Shown: positions 22,881-37,097 of the stretch, piece after piece
Position numbering within the stretch: position 1 is the stretch's first letter
Layout of the letters: every line of letters begins with the position of its first letter
Source: Adenophora triphylla var. japonica
Lineage: Eukaryota; Streptophyta; Magnoliopsida; Asterales; Campanulaceae
Direction of reading: 5' to 3'
DNA length: 64,000 nucleotides
Assembly (NCBI GenBank): GCA_022495995.1
Contig: JAFEMH010002588.1
Location: 135,001 to 199,000, forward strand
Notes under the pieces: model-generated
Database searches by the model: none
The model's input: the letters and a program-made list of their open reading frames with translations, nothing else
What the model was told of the DNA's origin: nothing
Position numbers and translations under genes: made by a program

Positions 22881-24245
22881 TGATAAATGACTATAGTCAT
22901 TTATAGTCTAGTTTTTGCATCATTTAAATAAGTTTTAGTTCATTTTAGTTTAACTTAGCTCATTTATTTACTTGATCTCGTGAATATTATACTTGGTGGT
23001 TTGTTTTGTGGTAAGACAGGAACATTATTGGTGTCAAAACAACATAAGAAGAGGCTTGTAGAGAAGAAGGGTCAAAGGACATTAAGAAAGAATGATTGAA
23101 AGAATGAAAAATGCAGAATCAGAACAAACCAACTGATTCTCGGCCAAGCGCCACCCTTGACTCGGCCGAGCACCTGCTATTTAGTCAAAAGGTACCTTTC
23201 AAGATAGCTTTTGGAGGAGTCCCAACCTTTTATCCAAATGCCTATATATAGGACGTTTTCCATCAGTATTTATCATCTAGATATCCGGGAACATTGTAAA
23301 CATACTCTAGTATAGATTTGTATTTCATAACATCAATTATTCTCAATTCATTCCATACTTTTATGAGTTTATTGAGTGTTATTGAGATACTATTTTGAAG
23401 ATTGAAGATTTCTTTCCAACCATTGTCTCTCTTTTAATTACAAGAATAAGTATCTCTATCCTTTATCTATTATTTCATGTTTTATATGTATTTTCTTGTC
23501 TTCATAATTTCAATGGCTAGTGAGTAATTCCCCTAATTATTGGAGTTGGAAACTCGGCAATTATGTGTTCATTTTTATAATTCATGTTTCTCTTCTTCTT
23601 CTCCATGTCAAAACAATTCTTTTCTTATTTTTCTTAACGCTTACAGTAGGGAGACGTCCTTATTTGTATGATTTTAGTTAATCAAAAGATGATGGACTTA
23701 GCGGTAAATCTTGATTAACGGAACCATATTAATTGAACTGTGTATCATTAATCACGAGAGTAGTTTAATGACATAGGGATGATCATTTAGTGGAAAATAC
23801 GTGGGATTAACATGAACTTTAATATATTTTGACTAATTTACGAAACACTCTAGAGATAGGCCTTGTTAGTCTTAAAATACGTGTTCTAGGCCTTTATCGT
23901 GAGTAGTTAGCACAACTTAGCGTATTATCCTTGATTTATGACATGAATAATATATAAAAGCATGATTTATTTGATGATTGCATATTGTTTAATTTCCAAT
24001 CCCGAGAATATCTTTATCATATAGAGTTTAATTCAAAGTTAGAGTAATTTGTATTTGTTTCTAGATATTCGACACAATAATTTTTCCCCAATGATATTTT
24101 ATTTATTTATTTTACATAAAAGAAAGTTTTACATATAGTAACATTGTCCTCATGAGATTTGACACGCATTTGCCCCTTTCTAAACTACATACACACTGTG
24201 CACTTGCGGTATAATAAACTAAGCCGATAGATTTTGGCATTGACA
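22881..24245 (+). repeat. 5' LTR of an Athila-type Ty3/gypsy element
   Basis: About 1365 bp from TGATAAATGACT to GCATTGACA, followed by a 5-bp spacer and a strong primer site. TATA-like CTATATATAGG lies at about 23243. The palindrome CTCGGCCGAG lies at about 23160. The right boundary is firm because of the primer site; the left is inferred from TG and the expected length. Confidence 0.6.
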
Positions 24246-24250
24246 AGTTT

Positions 24251-24268
24251 TGGCGCCGTTGCCGGGGA
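24251..24268 (+). other. Primer-binding site, tRNA-Asp type
   Basis: TGGCGCCGTTGCCGGGGA is the well-known primer site of Athila and related plant gypsy elements, complementary to a tRNA-Asp 3' end. Confidence 0.85.
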
Positions 24269-26227
<1,959 letters not shown>

Positions 26228-28126
26228 TTAACGTTGTCTTCTTGTACCCTGAGAAATTGATGGCGTTGATGAGATTTGTGTTGCTGATAGTGCTATAAAG
26301 ATGACTTCCATAGCCTCATATGCACTAATCGAATGATCTCCGTTTGTCCATCTTTCAGCAATAGGTATCATCACATCTCGGACATTCATTATCACATCCC
26401 ATAGATTTGGGGCAGCAACTTCAGTTGTCCTCCTAACAGCGTGATCTCTTTCAGCTATGCGGTGCACAATCGAATGAGAATAAGTATAGTACCATTGTAG
26501 ATAATCATCGGCAGTCTCTTGTGGCACTCGACATTTCCAGAATGAGCGTTTATCAGGGCAATGTGTTCCATAAGGAGAATGATTGGGCAAACATGATCCA
26601 CCCCACCAAAGAATTCTTATCTCCTCTTGGCATTCCTAGTACAAGTGAACTGCTTGGTATTGTTTGCACAAAGCCAAACTGTGTCAAGACCCGATCAGGA
26701 AGATGTGGCTCCACGACATTTTCGGCAACTATAGCTACTTGATATAGAACAGCTCTGGGAAAAGGATATTGAGTACGGATATATTCATACGACATCCAAA
26801 TCACCTACAAATAAAAACATAAAAATTAATATATTTTCATTCAAGAAAACAAAAATACATGACAAAAATGCTACATAAATAATACTTACCTATGTGTCCT
26901 TTATTATATCAATATATTGACTATTAACTTGCACGGAGACAACTGTCGCTGGTTGAGCCCTCGGTGGTAGCCACTTCAATGTGAGTGGCAAATCGGGTAG
27001 ATAAGAGCTATTGAAACCATTACTAAATGTAGGAGACCTCTCATAAACCCATACCTCCAATAAAGTTAAGTAGCCAAAAATCTGATGCCAATTCCACCTT
27101 GATCCTTTTCCTAGTTGTCGATATAAATAAGCTAACGCTTCTGCTCCCCAATCATAATCAACAATTTCCCCCTCGTCTCTAAATAAATCAAGTTAATTTT
27201 CAATAATACACGTCCCGGTCTTATCCAAAAAAATTGTGCACCCCAATAAGTATAAAATATATGCCTTCGCAGCACACACAACTTTTTGGGGGTCTGAAGA
27301 GTACAAATTAGGTGAGAACTTTGTTCTTAGCCATTCAATATTCACTAGTGCCCCTTTGGAAGTTGTATCTCAAAATCTCAATGAATTTATCAATTGCTGA
27401 TTGGCTAGAATAAACGGGACTCTTATACAATGGTTGACCTATAAAAGGAAGCCCCGTAAGACAAGACACATCCTGTAGAGTGATCATCATCTCCCCAAAT
27501 GGCATATGGAAACTATTAGTATCCGGGTGCCATCGCTCCACAAAAGCGTTAACCAATGTCTTATCCACATTGTCATACGCTCCACTCACTAAGCACAAAA
27601 TACCAGAATTACCATTAATATTTTGAACCGGCTCAGACAAATTCTCAATATCCAACTTCCACTTCTACAGCTTCCCAATATGATTAATACATTTCAATGT
27701 AAGATCATCTTTTCCCTCTCATATGTATTTTGCAACGTGTGTTTCATAGGAAATGAGTAAAGATTTGTACCTCGAGCCATCGGATAATGAGATATCACCC
27801 CTACCTCCCTCTATGTCATCCTCATCTTACGGTTCATCTTTTGGGTCACTGTCATTCTTAGCCTCAGGAAAATTCATCTAAGGTGAGGTTTCCATATTAT
27901 CCTTATCTTCATTATACACAAAATATATGCCTTCATACTCTTCATGGTATACTCAATGCTTGGCTTCATGCTGATATACTTCTTCATTATAGGCTAAATG
28001 TCTAGGATCAATATATGTATCCCCAACTCGCTCAACATCAATGTTTTGCGTAGATGATTGCCCTTGATTACGTGAGACTTTGTGTTAATTACTAACGGAA
28101 ATAGTTAGACGTCTTCTTATAAACAT
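26228..28126 (-). pseudogene. Plant mobile domain (PMD, MAIN-like) pseudogene
   Basis: Reading leftwards from an ATG at 28124-28126, one frame carries the N-terminal region with several in-frame stops. It then gives the PMD hallmark FVERWHPDTNSFHMPFGEM and DVSCLTGLPF (27335-27655). After a frameshift near 27340 it continues with VNIEWLRTKFSP and AYILYLLGCTIF, then QIFGYLTLLEVWVYERSP. A GT-AG intron fits at about 26807-26889, and the next exon gives VIWMSYE and HLPDRVLTQFGFVQ, ending with a tail at 26228. PMD proteins (MAIN/MAIL family) act in plant nuclei in silencing and genome stability, and the domain is also carried by transposons. At least seven stops and one frameshift mean it is not functional. 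Its position facing the MULE relic suggests possible transposon cargo, unproven. Confidence 0.8.
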
Positions 28127-28339
28127 CTGTTTAATTGCAAATAAAACATCAAAAATCAAACTCAATACAATTTCATATCATATCATTACTTAAATGACAT
28201 GGCAAATAATATTTCATATCAAACACTTTCCATCATATTTTCATTATTTTATTATCATAAAATGATATTTACAAGCTCAAACATCAATATTAACATGAAA
28301 TCCACATATAAGCATTAATTGGTAACTAATATCATATTG

Positions 28340-28530
28340 TAAAAGTTTGGCCAGGAGTGGCTGAAAATAGTTAAAAAATTCGGCCGGGGGTGGCTGAAAA
28401 ATGTTAAGAAATTCAGCCGGGTGTGGCTGAAAATAATCAAGAAGTTCGGTCGTGTGTAGCTGACTTTTTGAGTAAAATTTGGCCACTACTGGCCGACCAG
28501 ATCTACAATTTCGGCCACTCATGGCTGAAC
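28340..28530 (-). repeat. Short tandem repeats with TTCGGCC/GGCTGAA core
   Basis: Four to five imperfect units of about 33-46 bp, such as AATTCGGCCGGGGGTGGCTG, lie just upstream of the PMD pseudogene start. The motif resembles the array at 22337-22770. A short reverse-strand frame across it yields a repeated PPAEFFNYFQP-like peptide, most likely a by-product of the repeat. Confidence 0.6.
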
Positions 28531-28930
28531 CACCACAAACCCAGATTTGAAACAAATTGTAATTCTCAAATTGAAATTATAATCAAACAAATTAAACCCC
28601 TAAGAAGTAATTTTCAAGCATAAATACAATATTTGAACCAAAATTACCTTGCTTTCCAATGTTTGACATCTTGGTAGAAGTTGTAATTGAAAGTCTTCTT
28701 CTTCTTCTCTTTCTCTCTCCAAAATTCAGATTTCTCTCTTTCTAAAATTCAGTAAATATTGGTGGGTGTGGGTGAGTGAGAGAGTTGATGTTTGGTTAAT
28801 GGGTGTGGGTGGGGGTGGGTGGGTGATAGATAATGGATAAATGAGATAAGGGATATAAAGGGAAAGGGATGGGTTTGTTTAATTTTTTTTAGGGGGGGGG
28901 TGGATTTAATGTTACAGGTTTACTCAATTT
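28531..28930. other. Non-coding upstream stretch
   Basis: CT-rich then G-rich simple sequence (GGGTGTGGGTGGGGGTGGGTG near 28800, poly-G near 28892). It could be the leader of the PMD pseudogene (minus) or the upstream region of a plus-strand gene. No gene is visible. Confidence 0.4.
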
Positions 28931-28937
28931 TATGGGC

Positions 28938-29239
28938 CTATATAACAATTCTCAAATCAAAATCCCTCTCCATTCTCTATTGAGAAACGACACCCTAACC
29001 CCAATTCATTTCTCCCTTTCGACCAGGCCTTTCCTCCTTACACCCAACCACCGCTACCATTTCCTCCCCTACCTACCACGCCATTCTTCTTTCTCGCCAA
29101 CCGCCACCCCCATGCCACCACTTATAACTCCATCCGCAAGCTCTAACTCCTTTTCGATCACTACCCAACATAGAGCCAAACCATAAACCCCAAATCCAGT
29201 TCCATTTATTTTGATGTAAGAGTGAAGATAAAGTATATG
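28938..29239 (+). promoter_or_regulatory. Possible host promoter, CT-rich leader and first splice donor
   Basis: TGGGCC (a site II-type element) is followed by CTATATAAC, then a CT/CCA-rich leader-like sequence and a donor-like GATGTAAGAG at about 29213. Element C begins 25 bp further on at 29240. An 84-codon frame covers 28932-29186 but starts on the TATA itself, so it is unlikely to be the protein. This would be a host transcription unit whose first intron took the insertion; weak evidence. Confidence 0.25.
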
Positions 29240-30827
29240 TGTAAGTACGCCAATCCAATTCGCGACCTTTCCAGATGCATTTTAATATGATAAAATTGCA
29301 TTTAGGGGCTTTTTGGTAAATTCCCGGTCCATCCTGAGACTTCCGGAAACATTTCATAAGTTTCACGTGAAGGAAGTACTTTTTTGTACTTTGCTCAGTC
29401 TAAGGGACCTAGAAAGAATAAATCTGTTTTGGACTTTTTAGGTATTATCCAAGAAGGTTCCAGAACCAGATTTGGCGCCAAAAACGGTTATGGTCACCTT
29501 GTGTCACGCGACAAGTCGAGGCATGGAAAATGGTTACGTTACATCGTGCGACACAAGGCTACCATGGACTGCAGCTATAAATAAGACCCTACCCCTCTCA
29601 GTTTTGGATCCGAATTTGAACCTCCCAAAGTCACTCTGCCAAAATTCATCCAAAAACTCTCTCTCTCCTGCTCCCTCACCAAAACTACCCAATTCCCCTA
29701 CCAATTCCTTCATCTCTCACCTCTCTTCAACCCATTTCCTCTCCTAATCACCATACACTCCAGATCCTCCAATTCAGCTCTCAGTTCGTGCTCAAATCTC
29801 CATTCAGAAGTTGAATTGAAGACTCCTACACCTTACTTGGTGTAAGAGTTGAGGACTACAAGGGTAACTAGTCTCTCTCTCTCTCTCTCTCTCATCTCAT
29901 TGTTTAATTGTCTTCTCTTCTTCTCCACTTGATAATCAGGCTCCATCTGCCTCAGATTATCAAGTGGCAACTGCAATCTCTCTATTTAAATTGTTTATGC
30001 TTTGAGTCCAATTGCTTGATTATGATGTGATCTACTTAGATTGGCAATTTGGGTGTCAAGGGAGTGTGGATCTCCCATATCCACACTCCTTTGATCAATT
30101 CGTATCTAATTCGTATTGTTCTTATTGGTTTTGATATAATTGTTGTGCATCTGTTGGATCTGCATCTCAGTTTGTGAGGTACCTGCAGATGGTAACACTA
30201 TGTCACGCAACACATTCGGACATGAGGAGTCCTGTGTCATGCGACATGTCATGACCATCTGCAGGGACCATTGCTTCAGTTGTAATTTTTTTTAGTTGGT
30301 TATTTTCATATTCAGTAATATGTTTATGTTGTTTAGTGCCTAGATCTGGTTTTAATTGTAGTTTTGTGTTCATATGAAGGTTGTGTGATTTGTCAGTTGT
30401 GAGCCTCTGCAGAGTGACCATTGATGTCACGCGACATACTTGGACAAGGGAGTCCTGTGTCACGCGACATAGATGATCCTTTGCAGAGGACCTGAGTTCT
30501 TTTGTAATCTGTTCTCATTGATGTAAAGGGATGTGGCCTCCCGGACAATTGGTCTACAAGTTGTAATGATTTTGCCTATTCAATAAAATTTCATGTTCAT
30601 AGCACTTGCATATTATCACCTTTGCACGTTCTTTTGAATTATTTGGATGTCTAAATTAGAAAGACTCGTCCACGGACGAGGCGTGTTGGGTGAACTCTCG
30701 TTTCTTCCCAACACGTAACCTGACCCCCGAACCCGTTCTCTTTCAAAAGGTTTTTCAAAAAGCACCTCTCAAAGCATGGCGTGGCGACTCCTTTTCATAT
30801 TTTTAATTTCGGGCGAGCGCACATTCA
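29240..30827 (+). repeat. Element C 5' LTR
   Basis: 1588 bp. TATA box CTATAAATAA at 29575-29584, preceded by a pair of GTCACGCGAC / GTGCGACAC motifs. A (CT)n tract lies at 29873-29893. Four more palindromic motifs occur between 30195 and 30475. The 3' LTR at 62177 is colinear, differing by scattered substitutions and a longer CT tract. Confidence 0.93.
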
Positions 30828-30828
30828 G

Positions 30829-30848
30829 TGGCGACTCCGCTGAGGACA
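30829..30848 (+). other. Element C primer-binding site
   Basis: TGGCGACTCCGCTGAGGACA starts one base after the LTR. This TGGCGACTCC form is the usual primer site of Tat/Ogre elements, attributed to a tRNA-Arg; the tRNA assignment is from memory of the family. Confidence 0.75.
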
Positions 30849-32166
30849 AGTGTTTTTTGAAAACCTTTTTTTTTCAAAAAACTAAGAGGGTCATGCTTTC
30901 GTTCGTTTAGACATCCAATCTATTCATTTTAATGTGCATCCTTGATAATCATGTGCGATACATGCATTTTATGAGATCTTACAACTTGTAGGACTTTTGT
31001 GTGTTGTTTATGGTTTATATGTGTTGCTTTACTGGTTGGTTTCACCCTTGCCAAGGAGAGGCAGGGGCTAGTCTCAGTTTTGCAGGGGTCTGGTTCAGTG
31101 ACTCTCTTGGTCGTCCGACATCCTTGTCCCATGCTGTTCTGTGTCACGCGACAAGAGTAGTCACTGGACAGGTTTCAGGTTCTGGTTTGAGGGCAGTCCC
31201 TTGAATCAAGAGAAAGATTGCTCAGCTGACTGTTGTTCCTTTTTTCTTCCCTGAGAGAGTGTGTGTGTGTTTTCTTTTTAATGAATAAAGTAAATAAATA
31301 AAAAAAAATTCATTTTTTTTAAATAATAGAATATAGTCATCCGCACACTACGTCACATAGCTTTAGAACCCTCGGGTGCGATTGACGGCATCGCGGACGG
31401 TGATAATATTCGCCTACGCTTGAGCGCCTAATGTCAAACCCATCCCCCTAGTGCGTTTAGGTGGCACCACACTTAAACCTTACCCACGGTTGGTTTTTGA
31501 TACAATGTTTTAACTACACCAAAATGAGTTGTTTTGAAATTTCCAATATGTCTTTCTACCTTCCTCAAAACCCCGCACCTTGTGGGCATGTTGCCAACGC
31601 AACATGGTTTCACGTGAGGACATGTCACTCCCGTGGCGTGTCCTAAACGAGAGATCATGCCGCATTGTCACCATGCACCGACGAGAGGTCATGCCGGATT
31701 TTTCTTGGAAATTCCCCGAGAATACCCGTTATGCTGCCCAAATTTCCCTAGAAATTGGGGCTACTCATCCGTCCCACGTCGTGTTAGGTTTTGTTTAGGT
31801 ATCATCACTTATTATTAATTTCAAATGCAAAACATTTAGTGTAATATGAACGTTGCGTCCCTAGGCTTCCCCAAGGTATAGTTTGCGTAAATAAAGGATT
31901 AGCCTTTCCCAACCGTTCTTAGGATTTAAACCACCGATTTGTACTTAAAGATAAATAAATTGTTTGCGCGAGTCTGTTCTCTTCGTTCTTCTCCTTCTCC
32001 CGTGTCTCCTCTTCTTTCCCTATCTCATAAACCCGTATATATACCCCTGCAGCTACGGCGAGTTGGAGTCGATCATCTCTACCGGGAGCTCGTTTGGTTC
32101 GGGTGGTCAAAGAAGTTTTAGCAGTTTCCGAAGCTTTAGTCAAGATGTAATCGAAATGGCAGTGGA
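30849..32166 (+). other. Element C leader
   Basis: 1.3 kb without a supported gene. It contains one GTGTCACGCGACA motif at 31141 and AT-rich and simple sequence around 31255-31330. Several short overlapping frames at 31460-31820 have no family resemblance. Confidence 0.7.
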
Positions 32167-35100
32167 ATGGACATGTGTTCGCCGCTCAATCTGCTGGAGG
32201 TTCAGTCCGATGAGTCAACCAAGCTTGAATGATCTCGTCTGGCGTATGAGTTGAGTATGAATTTGGAAGCCGCTTTGACCCGGGAGCGTGAGGCCCGTCT
32301 GTCAGCTCAGAATGCCAAAATCCGAGAAGAAGAAGCTCATAACCGCTTTGTTGAGGCCATGAGGGCCCAGGGAATAGCGATGCTCCATAGAGAAGACGGT
32401 TCCTATGAGGAAATTACTGAAGAGGGCAATAGCGAGATTGGATCCGTTTCTCCTATCCAGCCTGCTCCACTCAGTTACAATGCCATGCCTCCTCCCACAA
32501 GCTATGTCCCGCGCCCCGAGCAAATGCCATCTCAAGGAGTGATCATGAATGTCCAAGGAAAGTTTCCTCTCCCTTCTTCCCAAGCATATAATCAGGTGGC
32601 TCAGCAAGGTCTTAGCAAGAATGGTGGTCATCCAGTGAACTTCCTTGATCTCACTTCCTCTCCGGTTCCCAATGCCCCGATGCCGCAGGTTCAGTATGGG
32701 TCTCGGCCCAAGCCGCTTACTCCCAACCCTGGGCCAAAGGTGTACCCCGACGGCTATCAGGGTGGTCAGTATAATGTGCAGCAGAGTGGTCAGTACCGGC
32801 TCTCAGGGAATCAGATTTGCCAAGATAGTGTTCCGAGGTATCAGCAGTCTCAGCTCCAAGGCAGTTTTCCTCAACCTGCAGTGTGTTCTACCCTTACTCA
32901 GCATCTTTATGGTTCCACTCCTTATTCAGCTCCATGTGTCAGTTCAGGATTCTCTTCTCTTGGTCAATTCAGAGGTCAGTCGGCGCAGTACAGCTCCCAG
33001 AACCCCAACATGCAGTTTAATGGCTATGATATGTACAGGAACAGAACTCCCAGCTCTGTTAGTTTGTTGGACAATAATCTTGGTATCCCCAGTACTCTCA
33101 GTCTCCCACCGGCCTCTTTGCCCGTTGGGCCTAATTCAGATTTCCCCATATCGTCTTCAACAGTAGCTCCCGCTATCCCTCAGATTCCAGGTTTAACCCC
33201 AGAAGTGATGACCTTGTTGAAGCAAATGCAGCAACAGATAGACAAACTGACTGTAGGTTCTAACGGTCTCAGAGTGGTGGATCAAGCCCAAGTAACGCCT
33301 TTTCCTCACAAATTCAAGATGCCGAAAATGGACTTCGATGGTACTGCTTGTCCGAAAACACATGTGGATACTTATGTAATGACTATGGGAGCAATGGGCT
33401 GCACGCCCGAGTTTATGGCATCCCACTTTCATTTGACTATGAAAGGACCAGCTCTCACATGGTTTTTGGCCCTGAAACAAGAATGCCTCTCTACTTGGAG
33501 CCAGATTACGGAGACCTTTTTGGAGAAGTACAGAGGCAACTTAGAATGGCGTACTACTCGGGATGATTTAGTGGGGACTATCCAGAAGGCTGATGAATCA
33601 ATTACAGAGTTTTATAAGCGTTGGAATGCTAAGCTTAATGAACTATCGGAGCCCATTCCCCTACAGGACCAAAAAGATATCTTCTTGTCGTGTGTGAAGC
33701 CAGTACTCAGGGAAGCCATCGGGAAAGGCTGGTATTCTGATTTGCGAGAGATGGTCGGGATGGGAGCAAGAAGTGAAAATAGATTGTTTAATCAAACCCC
33801 GAATGTGAATGGTAGTGGAAACAGTGGTAATGGAGGTTTCAGATACCGGACGGCAAACCCAGTCTCAGCCATGGCACCAAAAGGGAGAGAGCCAGTTAAA
33901 GATAACATTGTTAACAACCTGCAGAGAGGAGGCAATAACGGTCCTAATGGTGGAAGATTCCAGCCGAGGCAACAGAGACAGTTTGATGATTTGGGGATGA
34001 CTACAGAGGAGGTCTATAATGGATTGCTCAGGACAGGTATGATAAAGCCACTGGAAAATTACAAGCCTGCTATTCCCAACCCTAACCTTGATACAAGCAA
34101 GTATTGTCGATTCCACCAATTCCCAGGGCACACCACCAATGCGTGCTTCACCCTCAAAAAAATCATTCAAGAGCTTGTAGATGAGAAGAAAATCGAGAAG
34201 TCCCCTCATCCTAATGTCGTCAGCAACCCGCTACCTAACAACACCGTGAACCTCATGGATTTTGGCCAAGACGATTTTGTTAATGTAATAGAGTTCGGGA
34301 AGTCAATAGATGAAAGTGATAGTGATGGTTGTAATGAGATTGAGAATGCTGTAACCCCATTTTCTGGTGAAATGAAAGATAATTTCTGTTATGTTTTGTA
34401 TCTTGATGATCTTTATGGTTTGAATAATACTGCTGATTATGACGATTATGAAGAGAATGTAATTGCCAACACTATATCCTCCATGGTTCCTAGAGATTCC
34501 CCGATCTCTCTAGAGGAACTCAGGATAGCGGCTAATGTAGAGGCTCCATTGTCCATAAATGAGATAAGGCAGGCGGCCTGGCCTTATAGCACTCGTCCTG
34601 TCCCAATTTCGCTAGCAGAACTCAAAGAGGCCAGTAAAGATTTTGTGGTTGAGAAAGATCAAGAAGTTAATTTGCTGACTCGATCAGGGAGAATGTTAGG
34701 AGTAAATAATGCAGATCCATCCGGGAAAGGTAAAGCAGTTGCGAATCCCCAGTCCTCTCAGAACCCTTACAGATCAACAAGAGATGAAGAAATTCAGGAA
34801 GATCCAATCTTGACACAACTAAAGAGAACCCAAGCTGATATCTCCTTATGGTCTCTACTCACATCCTCCTACCCTCACAAACTGAAATTAGAAGAAGCTT
34901 TGTCCAGAACAAAAGTATCTATCAATGCCACCCCAGACGAAGCTTGTCAGCTAATTGGAACTGCTCAGTATGGGAACATCATTACTTTTACGGATCTTGA
35001 TTTGCTTGCTTATGGTGCGAAGCACAATGAGTCCCTACACATCACAGTACCCCTGGAAGGATGGCGGATTCCCCATGTGTTGGTAGACAATGGGTCGGCT

Positions 35101-35325
35101 ATGAATGTGCTCCCTTCTAAAATGATGAGTATGTTAGACATTAATGCGCAGAACCTTAAACCATCCAATCAAACCATAAAGGCCTACGATTCCACGTCTA
35201 GGGCAGTGTTGGGAATAATCTCTCTGAATTTGATGTTTGGGGGTAAAGAGATGATGGTAGATTTCCAAGTTATCGATATTCCGGTTACATTCTCAAAGAC
35301 TATCAAGCGCACTATGGATTCATGA
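32167..35325 (+). pseudogene. Element C gag-protease ORF
   Basis: Homologous reading begins at ATG 32167 and meets a TGA at 32230-32232; the next ATG is 32257, from which the frame is open to 35323-35325. Order: a charged N-terminal helix, a Pro/Gln/Ser-rich segment, the Retrotrans_gag domain at about 33290-33760 (ALTWFLALKQ, FYKRWNAKLNEL), a Cys/His knuckle CRFHQFPGHTTNAC at about 34104, then an aspartic protease with VDNGSAMNVLPS at about 35083. The protease ends prematurely: downstream homology (ALWIHEIRAVASTLHQ) lies in another frame, showing a frameshift near 35300. Gag would form the particle and the protease would process it. Confidence 0.9.
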
Positions 35326-36061
35326 AATCAGAGCCGTAGCCTCTACTCTCCACCAATGTCTAAAGTTTGTGCAAGACAGAGTCCTGACGACCATTTATGG
35401 TGATAGCGTTACGATTGGGGAAACCAGCACTAATACCTTGCCAGTAATGGAAATCAAGCTCGACCAGGAAAATCCAATGCTCAGTGGATTCACGATAGAG
35501 AAACCTAAAGGGCAGGTCTGCACTATAGACTTGACAACATCTTCAGACAGGATTCCCCCTGTGTTGAAAATGCTGAGAGGTATGAGCTATATCCCTGGTC
35601 TGGGGCTGGGAAAACGTCAACAGGGACCGTTTCAGCTTGTGGTACCAGAAGCCAAGAGGAATAGGCAAGGCCTAGGGTATGAAATAACGAAAGAAGACAA
35701 AGCGTACGATAAGACTGAAGCGTTCAAAGAAAGGATGACCTCAGCTGCTGGTAAGAGGTACAAGAGGCCTGAGATGCGCCCGTACAGCTGGTCTTTGAAC
35801 CAACACTTTGTCAAAGAGGATGGAGAAAGGTTTGTTTGTCCAGAGCCGAAGCTGAGCCAAATGAAAGAAAGGTTGAAGACGATTCGGAAGTTTGCCAGCA
35901 GTCGAAACCCTGTGAAGGAAATGCTTGTGAGTATGCCTAGAAGGCCAGGTGTCACTGCTACTTTCGAAAGCAGCTACCATTTCTGGGGACCCGATTTTGT
36001 GAACCGGTTTGAGAAGCTTGCTATGGATGAACCTGTTGTGCACAAGATTCGTGGTGCAGAT
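35310..36061 (+). pseudogene. Element C protease tail and G-patch-like segment, interrupted by copia B
   Basis: Continues the gag-pol polyprotein after the frameshift: the protease C-terminus (FVQDRVLTTIYGD), then a glycine-rich, G-patch-like stretch (YIPGLGLGKRQQGP) at about 35587, and a basic linker. The frame runs straight into the target site of copia B at 36057-36061 and resumes in phase at 46368. G-patch domains bind nucleic acid or helicases; one has been described after the protease in some plant Ty3/gypsy polyproteins. The assignment is by glycine spacing only. Confidence 0.75.
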
Positions 36062-37045
36062 TGTTAATGTTAAAATCATGTGTTGCCATGAATGTTGTCC
36101 CAAGTGTTGCAAACCAGTGTTGCCACTGGTGTTGCCACAAGTGTTGCCATTTGGAATTGGCAACACTGAGTTAGTTACTGTATTTTTCACAAATATTAAT
36201 GTGTAAATTAATGTTTATATAACAGTAGTTAGTCACCTTAAAATGAGCTTGAAAAGAGCAACAGAAACTGCCCAGGCGAGAGTTACGAGAAGAAGAAATT
36301 AACAAATAAACATGTGTTTATTTGTTTAATTAATGACCAAGCAAAGAGATATTTTATTCAGCTATTCTGGGGGAGAACAAGTCAGAGTACAAGGCATCCA
36401 AAGCTGAGAGGTACAAGCAAGAGAAGCAAGAGAAGACTAGGTCTCCTACAAAAGAGGTGAGAAGGCTAAAATGGAGGAAACAAACTCCAAGCTGTTGCTG
36501 ATCATTTTGAGTAGGCTCCAAGACTTTGTGGCCTATAAATAGTGCAGTGGATCTTCATTGAAGATCATCCAATTCAGAAAACGCAAATCTGCACAAGAAG
36601 TAGAATTCTACTCTCAAGTGTTGCCATTCAAGTGTCGGCAACACTCAATCCAACACTCGAGAATTTCATATAGATTTTTATATTTTTGTGAGGTTTTGAG
36701 TGTTTATTTTCAGAGAGAATTTGTGTATATGTTGTTCCTTATATCAGGGTTCGTTTATCATTAAGAAACTTCTTCGACCTTGTATTTAATTCATATTATT
36801 AATAGAAAGGTCTTTGCCTTATGACACCCATCAAGTTATATAGTTATATAACTTGATAAAAATTATATTCTTGTGTATTGCTTTAATTCTTCCGCTGCAA
36901 TTTATATTTATTTCTATTGATTTGTGTTTTTCTTGAATTGGTGTATGTGTTGTTGTTAGTGGTGCCCACACTAAAGACAACACTCGTGAGTTTCGTCTCA
37001 CCTTGTGAGTTTCGCCTCACTTGTTCTAAGCCATAGACAATTTCA
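36062..37045 (+). repeat. Copia B 5' LTR
   Basis: 984 bp, TGTTAATG...AATTTCA. TATA box CTATAAAT at 36533-36540. Motif clusters AGTGTTGCC/GGCAACACT occur at 36078-36165, 36617-36655 and about 36955-36990. Confidence 0.95.
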
Positions 37046-37047
37046 AT

Positions 37048-37062
37048 TGGTATCAAAGCCTA
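37048..37062 (+). other. Copia B primer-binding site
   Basis: TGGTATCAAAGCCTA two bases after the LTR, a one-mismatch version of the initiator tRNA-Met complement TGGTATCAGAGC. Confidence 0.85.
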
Positions 37063-37097
37063 GCACTTGATATACTAAGTGTTTAGATCCTTTTTTC

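Noticed and set aside
28277..28555. Reverse ORF with repeated PPAEFFNYFQP-like peptide
   Set aside because: Produced by the TTCGGCC tandem repeat; no start context, no homologue recognised.
28932..29186. 84-codon ORF next to the element C insertion
   Set aside because: Its ATG precedes the TATA-like sequence and the composition is leader-like; kept only as part of a weak promoter hypothesis.
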